From: Oceanococcus sp.
Lineage (GTDB): Bacteria > Pseudomonadota > Gammaproteobacteria > Nevskiales > Oceanococcaceae
Direction: 5' to 3'
Length of the DNA stretch: 45,532 nucleotides
Assembly (NCBI GenBank): GCA_030147945.1
Contig: JASBUL010000030.1
Span: 1 to 45,532, forward strand
Shown here: positions 35,816 through 45,532 of the stretch, in pieces
How positions within the stretch are numbered: the first letter of the stretch is position 1
How the letters are laid out: each line of letters opens with the position of its first letter
Translations under genes and position numbers: made by a program
The notes under the pieces: generated by a model
The model's database searches: none
What the model was told of the DNA's origin: nothing
What the model saw: the letters and a program-made list of their open reading frames with translations, nothing else

Positions 35816-36934
35816 TCAGTTCAGCACGCGAAAAACCACGCGGCGATTCTTTGCCCGGCCTTCTTCAGTGGCATTGTCGGCCACCGGTCGGCTGGAGCCG
35901 TAGCCTGTCGCCACCATGCGATCAGCCGACACACCGCGTTCGGCCAAAAAATCTTTCACCGCGTAGGCACGCCGGGCCGACAGCGCCTGGTTGTAGTCAT
36001 CGTTTCCCAGCGCATCGGTGTGGCCGGCAATCTCGACACGGATTTCCGAAAGTCCGCCATTGAGCAGGTCCGCCACCGGACTCAGCACGTCACGCGCTGA
36101 TGCGGTCAACTCATCCGAATTGAGCTGAAAGTTCACCCCCTTGAGCAGCACGGCATCATCCAGCGGGCAACCCTGCGCGTCGACCACCTCACCCGGCGGC
36201 GTACCCGGGCACTGATCGAGGGCATCGCTGACGCCATCGGCATCGCTGTCGCGCTCACTCAGCGCATCACAACCGGTGCGATCAACCTTGGCACCCGGCG
36301 CGGTATCCGGGCACAGATCTTCGCCGTCGATCACGCCGTCACCGTCGGCATCGGCTGCCGGCGCCGCCGTTTTACCGAAAGCCCACATCGCGCCCAGCCC
36401 GAAACGCCCGTCCACTAGCACAGCACGCCCGGAATCGAAGTTGTCGTACTCGTTCTCCAAGGCAACAGCGCGCGCTTCAAGACGCAGGCTGATCGGCTGG
36501 AACGGCGTCTGCCAATCGACGCCACCACCCAGGCTGATACTCGGACGGGTGCGGTCATCTTCACCGATCTCTTCGTAGGCCACCGCCAGACCGGTGATCA
36601 CGAACGGCGACAACGACGCCGTCATATCGAAGTGACGCAAGATGTCTACACCCAGCTGATACAGCTGGTCCTGACCGCTCATGTCGTCGCGCTCGATTTC
36701 ATTCCACGCGGCGGAAATCTGCGTGCTCCAACCCTCGTATGGGCTCAGTGGCAAGCCCCAGTAGAGCACGGCTCCCGGCTGCTCCGACTCGGCTTCACGC
36801 ACCTCTGAAGGCGTCAGATAAGTGCCCATCAGGCCCAGTCGGCTGGATTCCCACCAGCTTGTGCCTTCAGCCTGTACGCTGCCGGCAGCCAGCGCCGACA
36901 CGACCGCGACGGCCGCTCCCGTTGATCTCAACAT
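35816..36934 (-). CDS. OmpA-family outer membrane protein with thrombospondin type 3 repeats
   Basis: This 372-residue protein has a signal peptide cleaved near VQAEG and an N-terminal beta-barrel-like region of about 165 residues with alternating strands. A calcium-type linker follows (DADGDGVIDGEDLCPDT and DSDADGVSDALDQCPGT, two TSP3 repeats). The C-terminal OmpA domain contains VNFQLNSDEL and GHTDALGNDDYN, with the Asp and Arg that hold diaminopimelate in peptidoglycan. It links the outer membrane to the cell wall. An AGGGG ribosome site and a perfect TATAAT box serve it. Confidence 0.92.
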   Translation of the reverse strand: MLRSTGAAVAVVSALAAGSVQAEGTSWWESSRLGLMGTYLTPSEVREAESEQPGAVLYWGLPLSPYEGWSTQISAAWNEIERDDMSGQDQLYQLGVDILRHFDMTASLSPFVITGLAVAYEEIGEDDRTRPSISLGGGVDWQTPFQPISLRLEARAVALENEYDNFDSGRAVLVDGRFGLGAMWAFGKTAAPAADADGDGVIDGEDLCPDTAPGAKVDRTGCDALSERDSDADGVSDALDQCPGTPPGEVVDAQGCPLDDAVLLKGVNFQLNSDELTASARDVLSPVADLLNGGLSEIRVEIAGHTDALGNDDYNQALSARRAYAVKDFLAERGVSADRMVATGYGSSRPVADNATEEGRAKNRRVVFRVLN

Positions 36935-37010
36935 CCGTGATTCCCCTTGAAGTGAAAAGCACCCATCCGATCTTCACGCACGAAACCGGTTCAGGTGCCA
37001 GCAAGTCCGT

Positions 37011-37016
37011 ATTATA
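37011..37016 (-). promoter_or_regulatory. Perfect -10 box of the OmpA-family gene
   Basis: TATAAT on the minus strand, 76 bp before the ATG. The -35 is weak (ATGAAT at 17-bp spacing). On the plus strand the overlapping TATTAT (37010-37015) could serve the divergent kinase gene. Confidence 0.6.
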
Positions 37017-37087
37017 GAGATGAGCACTCCCGGATTCATTGCGGCCCATGCCAGCTACCTCGTTCAGCCCCAACTCAGCACGACACC

Positions 37088-39634
37088 GTGACCACGCGCG
37101 CGATTGAATGGCGGCCGTTGCTGGGCCTGAGCAGACCGATCAGCGCCCTGATGCTACTGGCCGCTTCACTGGCCCTGTATAGCACCAGCCAGCGCATGCT
37201 CGACCACCATGTGCAGACCCAAATGCTGAGCATCGCGAGCGAGCTCGACCGCGGCGCTCAGTGGGAAGACGAAGCCGCTTTCCGCGCCACGGTGCAGGCC
37301 TGGCCCTGGCGCGAAATCTGGCTCGAAGACGCCCAGGGCGCGCACGTCTGGCACCAGACCCGTAGCAGCACCGATGATGGCTGGCCACGGCCGCAACGCC
37401 AGGAACTGCCATTGCTCGGCGATTACACTTTGGTGGTCAAGCCGCTCGCATTACCGGCAGCCAAGCGCGGGGCGCTTGCCCGGTTAACTCTGGTCACCCT
37501 GCTGTGTGGCGCTCTGGGCGCCGTACTCATCAGCTGGCTGTGCTACCGCTGGATCATGCGGCGCTGGCGGTCACTGCTGCACTGGACGCAGGCGCTGGAC
37601 GGTGGCGACCTGAACCGGCCACCGCCGCACACCACTGGACTGAGCGGTCAGATCGCCAGCGTCCAGGCGGTTCTGGCCCAACGCCTGCGCTACGCACGTG
37701 ACACCCTGACCGAGTTCGCCCGCCATCCGCCAGCCACGCGCAACGACCATGTCGAGCAGCTCAATCAGGAACTCGATACGACCCGCGCCCAACTGGCGGA
37801 CAGTCGAGAACGCCTGACCAAGCGCGCCGAATTTCTCTCGGCCATGAGCCACGAACTGCGCACCCCGCTGACGTCCATTGTCGGCTTCGCCGAGTTGCTC
37901 GAGCAGGGCCAGCTGGCCAACGAATCGCTGACCTACGTACAGACCATCCGCAAATCTGCCGCCGGGATGGTTTCGCTGGTCAATGATTTTCTCGACATGG
38001 AACGTGCGGACGCAGGACAGCTCGACATCCATCAGGTGGGCCTGGACCTGGCCGACATCGTGGAAGATACGATCTCCCTGATGGCGCCGCTGGCCTACGA
38101 GAAGAATCTCGAGCTGGTCAGCATTGTCGATCACGACATACCCTCGCGCCTGATCGGCGACCCCGGACGGGTCCAGCAAATCCTCACCAACCTGGTGTCC
38201 AACGCGGTCAAGTTCACGGATCACGGCGAGGTGATCGTCCGCGCCACCCGCGTGTCTGACGACAACAACATGCTGCGCATTCGTTTGCAGGTGCAGGATT
38301 CCGGCCCCGGACTCAGCCAGACCCAGCAAGATCAGCTGTTCAACGCCTATCAGCGCTTCGAGCAGGATGGCCAGCGCGTAATCGCGGGCAGCGGGCTTGG
38401 CCTGAACATCGTACGCAAACTCACCGACCTGCTGGGCGGCGAGATCCGGGTGGACAGTCAACCTGGCCAGGGCGCCGTTTTTTCGGTCACCCTGCCCTTC
38501 AGCCCGCATCCGCAAACGACCATGCGAACGAGCTGGGACGGCTTGCGCGGCACCCAACTGTGGCTGCTGGAACGCCATCCCGCCAGCTGGCGTGCGCTGC
38601 AGCACCAACTGGCGTTCTGGAGCGTACACAGCCGCCAGTTCGATTCCCCAGCCGCGCTGCAGCGCGCCCTGGATGGGGGCCATGCCGACATCGTGTTGCT
38701 CAGTCTGCAAAGCGATGAGTTGAACGAAGATCTGTTGCGAGAAATGATCGAGGCCAGTCCCTGTCCCGTCGGGGTCATGGTCAACAGCGTCGACGCGCGT
38801 GTGCACCGTCGCCTGCAGGACTGGGGCGCCGCCCTGGTGCTGCCCAAGTCGGCCACCCGCACCACCCTGTACCGCGCACTCAGCGATTTGCGACACCTGC
38901 GTGATGGCGACGACAGCGCGGCCCTGAACGGACAGCATGTGCTGGTGGCGGAAAACAATCCGGCCAGCCAGTACTTTCTCAAAGCATTGCTGGAAAACCT
39001 CGGCGCCAAGGTCACCCTGGCCAGCCACGGTAGCGAAGCGCTGGAGCTGTGGCGCGCCCAGCGTCACCCCTATGTGCTGCTGGACCTAAACATGCCGGAG
39101 CTGAATGGCCAGCAGGCCACCACAGCCATCCGCGACGAAGACCCCGGGGCCGCGGCCGTGATCATCGGCATGTCGGCCTACCTTACGCCCGATCAGGAGC
39201 GCGAGTGGCTCAACGCCGGCCTCAACGATCTGCTGACCAAACCTTTCGATCAGGCGCAACTGCTGCGCTGCCTGCACCCCTGGCTGCACCTCGAAAAACC
39301 GCCGCAGCCTGCGCCCAAGCGTCCGGTCAGTGCCGATCTGGTGCGCGACCCTGAGCTGGCTGCCATGATGCAGGAAGAGCTGCCCAAGCAGCTCGATGAG
39401 CTGGACGCGGCGTTCATCGACAGCGACCTTGAGGCCGCCCGAGCGGCCGCCCACCAGCTACACGGCACCGCGGCCTTTTTTCACCTGGAGCCGCTCAAGT
39501 CACACGTTTTTCTGCTCGAGAAGCGGCTCAACGCGCTGGACACGCTGGCCGAGCCGGCCAGCTTGCGCGAAGACATGGCCGCCGTCAGCAGCGCCGTGCG
39601 CAATGTCCTCGAAGGCCTGCGCCCGACGCCTTAG
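37088..39634 (+). CDS. BarA/GacS-like hybrid sensor histidine kinase
   Basis: From a GTG at 37088 the protein has 848 residues; an upstream GTG at 36995 precedes the likely promoter and is rejected. The layout is a transmembrane helix near 15-33, a periplasmic part, a second helix near 115-140, HAMP-like linker and coiled coil, HisKA with SHELRTPLTS (His255), and HATPase with NLVSNAVKF, DSGPGL and GSGLGLNI. A first receiver domain follows in which the acceptor Asp is missing. A second, intact receiver (Asp666 in LLDLNMPELNG) comes next, then an Hpt domain (His789 in AHQLHG). This order is that of BarA/GacS, which activates the GacA/UvrY-Csr pathway; that role here is inference. The start is uncertain. 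Confidence 0.85.
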   Translation: MTTRAIEWRPLLGLSRPISALMLLAASLALYSTSQRMLDHHVQTQMLSIASELDRGAQWEDEAAFRATVQAWPWREIWLEDAQGAHVWHQTRSSTDDGWPRPQRQELPLLGDYTLVVKPLALPAAKRGALARLTLVTLLCGALGAVLISWLCYRWIMRRWRSLLHWTQALDGGDLNRPPPHTTGLSGQIASVQAVLAQRLRYARDTLTEFARHPPATRNDHVEQLNQELDTTRAQLADSRERLTKRAEFLSAMSHELRTPLTSIVGFAELLEQGQLANESLTYVQTIRKSAAGMVSLVNDFLDMERADAGQLDIHQVGLDLADIVEDTISLMAPLAYEKNLELVSIVDHDIPSRLIGDPGRVQQILTNLVSNAVKFTDHGEVIVRATRVSDDNNMLRIRLQVQDSGPGLSQTQQDQLFNAYQRFEQDGQRVIAGSGLGLNIVRKLTDLLGGEIRVDSQPGQGAVFSVTLPFSPHPQTTMRTSWDGLRGTQLWLLERHPASWRALQHQLAFWSVHSRQFDSPAALQRALDGGHADIVLLSLQSDELNEDLLREMIEASPCPVGVMVNSVDARVHRRLQDWGAALVLPKSATRTTLYRALSDLRHLRDGDDSAALNGQHVLVAENNPASQYFLKALLENLGAKVTLASHGSEALELWRAQRHPYVLLDLNMPELNGQQATTAIRDEDPGAAAVIIGMSAYLTPDQEREWLNAGLNDLLTKPFDQAQLLRCLHPWLHLEKPPQPAPKRPVSADLVRDPELAAMMQEELPKQLDELDAAFIDSDLEAARAAAHQLHGTAAFFHLEPLKSHVFLLEKRLNALDTLAEPASLREDMAAVSSAVRNVLEGLRPTP

Positions 39635-39636
39635 CC

Positions 39637-40404
39637 TCAGATGGCCGAGCGGGTCGCCGGCATGCTGCGCGCACGCATCATCACCGCTTTCATGCGAGCA
39701 ACCGCAGCCGCCATCCCCATAATCACGGCATCGGAAATGATGCTGTGACCGATGTTCAGTTCCTGAATCTGCGGAATGCGCGCGATCGGAACAACATTTT
39801 CAACCGTCAGACCATGGCCGGCATGCACTTCCAGTCCGGCCGAGGCCGCGTATTCCGCCATCTTCTGAAAACGCGATACGGCATTCGCCTGATCACCCGC
39901 ATCCTGAGCATCGGCATAACCCCCGGTGTGGAACTCGACCACCGCGGCACCCGCAGCGACCGCCGCATCGATCTGTGCGGGGTCAGCTTCGATGAACAGG
40001 GACACGCGACTGCCGGCCGCGCTGAGGCGCTCGCAGGCTTCGCGAATTCGCGGCAAACCGGCGACCACGTCCAGGCCGCCCTCGGTGGTCAGTTCTTCAC
40101 GTTTTTCCGGTACAAGACAGCACGCTGGCGGTGCCAGCGCTTCGGCGATGCGCAGCATGTCGGGCTCGGGCGCAAGCTCCAGATTCAGGGGAATACCAAG
40201 CGCCTGGCGCAGCTCCTGAACGTCACGCTCCTGAATGTGTCGACGGTCTTCACGCAGATGCGCCGTGATGCCATCCGCACCAGCCGACTGGGCGACAAAA
40301 GCCGCAGCCAGTGGCGACGGATAAAGGGTTCCGCGCTGCTGGCGCACCGTGGCAACGTGATCGATATTGACCCCCAGACGCAAGGGGGAGGTGTGCTGAC
40401 TCAT
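39637..40404 (-). CDS. pdxJ: Pyridoxine 5'-phosphate synthase
   Basis: This 255-residue TIM-barrel enzyme makes pyridoxine 5'-phosphate from 1-deoxyxylulose 5-phosphate and aminoacetone phosphate. LGVNIDHVATVRQQR, HLREDRRHIQ, LNLELAP, SLFIEADP and HAGHGL are typical. The ATG at 40404 replaces a TTG-initiated extension to 40419. It lies 27 bp after recO, and its stop is 2 bp from the convergent kinase stop. Confidence 0.97.
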   Translation of the reverse strand: MSQHTSPLRLGVNIDHVATVRQQRGTLYPSPLAAAFVAQSAGADGITAHLREDRRHIQERDVQELRQALGIPLNLELAPEPDMLRIAEALAPPACCLVPEKREELTTEGGLDVVAGLPRIREACERLSAAGSRVSLFIEADPAQIDAAVAAGAAVVEFHTGGYADAQDAGDQANAVSRFQKMAEYAASAGLEVHAGHGLTVENVVPIARIPQIQELNIGHSIISDAVIMGMAAAVARMKAVMMRARSMPATRSAI

Positions 40405-40431
40405 GCGACGGACCCGCAAAAAGCGGCGATT

Positions 40432-41133
40432 CTAACCTGTTGCGCCCGACCCGGCAGCGCGCGCGCCCTGCAGACTGGTCAATTCACGCAGCATGGTGGC
40501 GCTTTGCAATGGCTTCGGCCCTAGCTGACTGCGCAGCATCTCGCCAAGCAGGCTACGGCAAGGATTGATCCGGGCATCGCTGGCCCCCTCCAGCAAAGCC
40601 TGCAAGGCCGCCGCCGGAACGCCTGACGATGCGGCCACCAGACCACGCGAGGGATCCCAGCGAAAGGCTGCGGCCTGGCTCAGCACATCCTCCTGCAGCG
40701 CGTAACCCAGATGACTCAGCAAGCGGTATTCGAACTGTCGCAAAAGCGGCGCCGGATCCTGTTCCGGCAGGCGCTCAAACACCTCCAGATATGCATCAAA
40801 CAACACGCTCGCCTGGTTATCGTTGTGCGCGGCCAGGCGCAGAATGAGTTCGTTCACATAGAAACCGCACCATAGCCGGGTACCGCTGAGTTGCGGCGCG
40901 CTCCCGTCCGGCTCGAAGCGGCTCAAGGTGCCGAGCTCGGACTTCTGAACAAAATCCAACTTGAGCGGCCGAAACGGCTGCAGCACTCCGCCGGCACGAG
41001 CCTGGCGACCACCACGGCTGACCAGACTGATACGTCCGTAATGACGGGTCAGCACATCCAGAATCAGGCTGGTTTCGCGCAGCGGTCGTCGATGCAGTAT
41101 CCAGGCCGGCTCGGCGCTGGCCCGCAGGCTCAC
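40432..41133 (-). CDS. recO: DNA repair protein RecO
   Basis: This 233-residue recombination mediator has an N-terminal OB-fold (AWILHRRPLRETSLILDVLTRHYGRISLVSRGGR) and a helical C-terminal domain (FYVNELILRL, RQFEYRLLSHLGY). It loads RecA onto SSB-coated single-stranded DNA with RecR. The start is a GTG overlapping the era stop (GTGA), so translation is coupled. Confidence 0.95.
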   Translation of the reverse strand: MSLRASAEPAWILHRRPLRETSLILDVLTRHYGRISLVSRGGRQARAGGVLQPFRPLKLDFVQKSELGTLSRFEPDGSAPQLSGTRLWCGFYVNELILRLAAHNDNQASVLFDAYLEVFERLPEQDPAPLLRQFEYRLLSHLGYALQEDVLSQAAAFRWDPSRGLVAASSGVPAAALQALLEGASDARINPCRSLLGEMLRSQLGPKPLQSATMLRELTSLQGARAAGSGATG

Positions 41134-42023
41134 TCGGTTGCCCCGTACCCGAATGCGCGCAGGCTGTCTTCATGGTCAGCCCAGCCTTCGCGCACCTTGA
41201 CCCACAGATGGATATCGAACGGCTGATCGAACAGCCCTTGCAGACGCTCGCGCGCCGATTGCCCGATGGCTTTGAGCCCTTGGCCCTGCTTACCGATCAC
41301 GATACCTTTGTGGGACGGCCGGTTGACCCAGATCGTGGCATGCACCTCGTTGCCATGATCACTCTGCGACATGCGATCAATGGTCACCGTGGTGGCGTAC
41401 GGCAATTCCTTGTTGAGGCGCAAAAACAGCTGCTGGCGTATGTGCTCGGCAACCAGAAACTCCGCCGAATGCGGCGTCAGGGTATCGGCGTCGTACAGCC
41501 ACGGCCCTTCAGGCAGGCGCTGATCGAGCTCGCTGAACAAGGCTTCCAGGTTGTCGCCTTTGGTGGCCGACAGCGGCACCAGAAAGTCGGGCTGGATGAG
41601 TGCATGCAAACGGCCGATCTCCGGCAGCAACGCGCTCTTGTCCTTGATCTGATCAACCTTGCTCAGAATCAGGCCGAGGTTGCCAGGGCGGGCGCGCTGC
41701 ATACGCGCCAGCATCTGGTCATCGGCCGAGGTCCAGCGCCGTGGCTCGACCACCCATAGGGTCACGTCAACGTCCGCCATCGCACTGATGGCAGTGCGAT
41801 CGAGCAACCGATTCAGGGCCTTGCCCTGAATATCCGCCTGCCCAGGTGTATCGACGAAAACGTACTGGCTGTCAGCGCGTGTCAGCACCCCCATAACCCG
41901 ATGACGCGTGGTCTGCGCCTTGGGCGAAACAATCGACAAGCGCTCGCCAAGCAAGGCATTCATCAACGTCGATTTGCCCACATTGGGACGCCCAACCAGC
42001 GCCACTGTTCCGGCCCGTGTCAT
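41130..42023 (-). CDS. era: GTPase Era
   Basis: This 297-residue GTPase acts in 16S rRNA maturation and 30S assembly. The G1 motif is GRPNVGKS (11-18), with the switch region KAQTTRH, G3 DTPG and a C-terminal KH domain (GIVIGKQGQGLKAIG) that binds the 3' end of 16S rRNA. The G4 motif reads SKVD instead of the usual NKVD (codon AGC), an unusual but probably tolerated change. It follows rnc and is coupled to recO. Confidence 0.97.
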   Translation of the reverse strand: MTRAGTVALVGRPNVGKSTLMNALLGERLSIVSPKAQTTRHRVMGVLTRADSQYVFVDTPGQADIQGKALNRLLDRTAISAMADVDVTLWVVEPRRWTSADDQMLARMQRARPGNLGLILSKVDQIKDKSALLPEIGRLHALIQPDFLVPLSATKGDNLEALFSELDQRLPEGPWLYDADTLTPHSAEFLVAEHIRQQLFLRLNKELPYATTVTIDRMSQSDHGNEVHATIWVNRPSHKGIVIGKQGQGLKAIGQSARERLQGLFDQPFDIHLWVKVREGWADHEDSLRAFGYGATE

Positions 42024-42036
42024 GTCCGCCTAACTC

Positions 42037-42699
42037 TCATGGTACTTGCAGCTGTTCCAGCATACGCCTGGCCGCATCTTGTTCCGCCGCGCGACGGCTC
42101 CGCCCTGTCCCCCGGGTCAGCACATCGGCGACACCGCAGGTCGCTTCAAACTGCTTGCGGTGTGCCGGTCCGGATTCGGCAACCAGCTGATATTCGGGCA
42201 AGCCGCGCCCCGTTGCCTGCAGGCGTTCCTGCAACCGGGTCTTGGGATCCTTGAGCTCGTCGGGGCGCGGCAGGTTTGCCAGTCGCGCCTCGAACAGCCG
42301 CAGAATCTGTTGCTGCGCCGTCTCGAAACCGGCGTCGCAGAGTATCGCCCCGAGCAGCGCCTCCAGCGCATCTTCCTGTATCGATGCCCGTCGGTGGCCA
42401 CCGCTTTTCAGCTCACCCGGGCCCAGTTCGATGTCCATGCCCAGGTTCATGTCAGCCGCCAGCGCGGCCAGTGTTTCGCCTCGCACCAGATGAGCCCGCA
42501 TGCGGGTCAGGTCGCCTTCATCGCAGTCCGGCAAGCGCTGATACAGTGCCTGGGCGATGACGAAGTTAAGCACCGCATCGCCCAGAAATTCGAGCCGCTC
42601 GTTGTGCCGATTACCAGCACTGCGGTGGGTCAGCGCAGCTTTGCGCAACCCGGCATCGCGAAACGGGAAGTCTTGAAGCCGTGGAATATCAGCCACCAC
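42037..42699 (-). CDS. rnc: Ribonuclease III
   Basis: From a GTG at 42699 the protein has 220 residues, with the catalytic signature NERLEFLGDAVL, the second acidic pair in IQEDALEALLGA and a C-terminal dsRNA-binding domain (DPKTRLQERLQ ... SRRAAEQDAARRMLEQL). It cuts double-stranded RNA, including the rRNA precursor. No ATG exists in the right place; an adjacent GTG at 42696 and a TTG at 42726 are alternatives. The GTG start overlaps the DUF4845 stop by 11 bp. Reading from the GTG gives the usual distance to the ALTHRS motif. Confidence 0.95.
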   Translation of the reverse strand: MVADIPRLQDFPFRDAGLRKAALTHRSAGNRHNERLEFLGDAVLNFVIAQALYQRLPDCDEGDLTRMRAHLVRGETLAALAADMNLGMDIELGPGELKSGGHRRASIQEDALEALLGAILCDAGFETAQQQILRLFEARLANLPRPDELKDPKTRLQERLQATGRGLPEYQLVAESGPAHRKQFEATCGVADVLTRGTGRSRRAAEQDAARRMLEQLQVP

Positions 42700-43069
42700 C
42701 CCTGACCATCGGATATTCCTTGTCAAAGGTCAGCACGAGATCCCAGTTGGCGAACAGGTGCTCGCGCACCTCGTACTTGTAGGCCAGCGCTTTGCCGCCC
42801 TTGTTTTTCTTGATTTTGACGTCCGCAACCTTGAGATGCTTGACGTCGTCCACATCCCAGCGGCGCTGCAGGCTCTTGCGCAACTCAAACTGGGACAACT
42901 CGTAGTTCTGCGGCGATTTGGCTGTCTGCGACACGATCTTGGTGGCTTTGGCCTCATTCATGTAAATCGGCGCAATCACCATCGCAAGCAGTGCCCCACC
43001 ACCGATCACCGCCAGCAAAAACATCACGTTGTACATGCCGCCGGCTTGCCGTTTCATCGTTGTCATCAT
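42689..43069 (-). CDS. DUF4845 family membrane protein
   Basis: This 126-residue protein has one N-terminal transmembrane helix (MYNVMFLLAVIGGGALLAMVIAPIYMNE) and a basic periplasmic domain with IKKNKGGKALAYKYEVRE. DUF4845 proteins are found between lepB and rnc in many gammaproteobacteria, as here. Their function is unknown. Two tandem ATG codons (43069 and 43066) follow a GGGGAA ribosome site; either may start it. Confidence 0.92.
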   Translation of the reverse strand: MMTTMKRQAGGMYNVMFLLAVIGGGALLAMVIAPIYMNEAKATKIVSQTAKSPQNYELSQFELRKSLQRRWDVDDVKHLKVADVKIKKNKGGKALAYKYEVREHLFANWDLVLTFDKEYPMVRGGG

Positions 43070-43092
43070 TCTTCCCCGTTGCCTGTTTTCCG

Positions 43093-43878
43093 TTACCGGA
43101 TCGTGTTGCCGATTCTATCCAAAGCCGGGCGATTTTTTCGGCCGTCCCAACTCATCCAGATGAAAAAGGCTTTGCCCACCAGGTTGCGCTCGGGCACAAA
43201 ACCCCAGGCCCGGCTGTCCTCGGACCCATCACGATTGTCGCCCATCATGAAATAGTGGCCCTCGGGCACCGTGAACTCGGCATCGTCATTGGGCCGGTGC
43301 GGGCTGACCAGTATGCGGTGCTCCACGTCCCCGAGTTGTTCGATCATTTCCTCGGCGATGACCTTACGACCGGCCGCATCCGCACTGTAGTACCCGCTGA
43401 CCTCGCGCGGCATCTTCTCGCCGTTGATGTAGAGCGTCTTGTCGCGGTAGGTCACGCTGTCGCCGGGCAACCCGATCACACGCTTGATGAAATCCTTGCT
43501 GGGGTCACGCGGGTAGCGGAACACCATCACATCACCACGCTCCGGCTCGCCCAGCGGCACCAGCAGGTTGTGAAAAACCGGCATGCGCAAACCATAGGCA
43601 AACTTGTTCACCAGGATGAAATCGCCAACCTCCAGGGTCGGGATCATGGAGCCGGACGGGATCCGGAAAGGTTCGACCAGGAAGGAGCGCAACAGCAGAA
43701 CGATCAGGATGACCGGGAAGAACGAGCGGCAGAATTCCGCCCATTTACCCGGCTCGGCCTGCGCGGTACGGCGCGGAGCAAACAGCTTGGCATCGATGAG
43801 CCAGCCCACGCCTGTGACAACCGCGGCCAGCAGCAAGGCTGCCGCGAAATCGAAATGTACGTCGGGAGCAAACACCAA
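43093..43878 (-). CDS. lepB: Signal peptidase I
   Basis: This 261-residue protein has two N-terminal membrane segments and then the periplasmic protease domain. The catalytic Ser77 is in IPSGSMIPTL, the Lys is in FIKRVIGLPGD, and the MGDNRDGSEDSR box is intact. It removes signal peptides of Sec and Tat substrates, including the non-lipoprotein exports of this window. The start is a TTG at 43878, one base after the lepA stop, or the GTG next to it; an AAGGA ribosome site lies inside lepA. Confidence 0.97.
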   Translation of the reverse strand: MVFAPDVHFDFAAALLLAAVVTGVGWLIDAKLFAPRRTAQAEPGKWAEFCRSFFPVILIVLLLRSFLVEPFRIPSGSMIPTLEVGDFILVNKFAYGLRMPVFHNLLVPLGEPERGDVMVFRYPRDPSKDFIKRVIGLPGDSVTYRDKTLYINGEKMPREVSGYYSADAAGRKVIAEEMIEQLGDVEHRILVSPHRPNDDAEFTVPEGHYFMMGDNRDGSEDSRAWGFVPERNLVGKAFFIWMSWDGRKNRPALDRIGNTIR

Positions 43879-43879
43879 A

Positions 43880-45532
<1,653 letters not shown>

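Noticed and set aside
36995-37087. GTG start of the hybrid kinase at 36995
   Set aside because: The likely promoter -10 lies downstream of it, and the extra 31 residues are Cys/His-rich with no family match.
37571-39067. 498-codon minus-strand frame
   Set aside because: Antisense to the hybrid kinase catalytic core; no domain similarity.

Overview
The window is GC-rich DNA from a gammaproteobacterium. The main evidence is the gene order tig-clpP-clpX-lon-hupB-(tRNA-Val, tRNA-Asp)-ppiD and the lepA-lepB-DUF4845-rnc-era-recO-pdxJ block. A PA2778/PA2779-type gene pair, a putative GlyGly-CTERM tail and a GacS/BarA-like hybrid kinase agree with this. A free-living aquatic or marine lineage, perhaps near Nevskiales/Salinisphaerales, is an inference; no rRNA gene is present to settle it.

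Region 1 (about 1-12.4 kb) is the most unusual part. It is an island of secreted phosphate-ester hydrolases: a 1223-residue 5'-nucleotidase/choice-of-anchor I fusion, an AIM6-like PLC/GDPD-type lipoprotein, a GDPD with a probable GlyGly-CTERM tail, a purple-acid-phosphatase-like metallophosphoesterase, a GDPD fused to a probable beta-propeller, and a PhoX-type (DUF839) phosphatase. A PlsC-like acyltransferase lies among them. Five of the six hydrolases carry a lipobox cysteine. Three intergenic regions contain PHO-box-like half-sites (CTGTCAT-like heptamers at exact 11-bp periodicity), two of them as divergent pairs. The island therefore looks like a PhoB-controlled, surface-attached system that takes phosphate from nucleotides, glycerophosphodiesters and other monoesters under phosphate starvation.

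Region 2 (12.4-23.5 kb) is mixed. It holds a UDP-sugar dehydrogenase, a PA2778-like C39 peptidase with its PA2779-like partner, an alpha/beta hydrolase, a class II aldolase translationally coupled to a CHASE-GGDEF diguanylate cyclase, a DmdC/FadE-like acyl-CoA dehydrogenase behind a near-perfect 24-bp palindrome, an LpxL/HtrB-type acyltransferase, and glnS. A very good PHO box at 16273-16290 points toward no obvious gene.

Region 3 (23.5-32.5 kb) is the protein quality-control cluster on the minus strand: three tRNAs (His, Lys, Leu), tig, clpP, clpX, lon with a clear sigma-32 promoter, hupB, two more tRNAs (Val, Asp), and ppiD.

Region 4 (32.5-45.5 kb) contains an ArgD-like aminotransferase, an ElaA-like GNAT, an SMP-30/strictosidine-synthase-like protein, a short region with a probable 50-residue membrane protein, an OmpA protein with calcium-type repeats, a hybrid sensor kinase, and the conserved pdxJ-recO-era-rnc-DUF4845-lepB-lepA block. 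The lepA 5' end is cut by the window edge. Several convergent gene pairs abut or overlap with no room for terminators.
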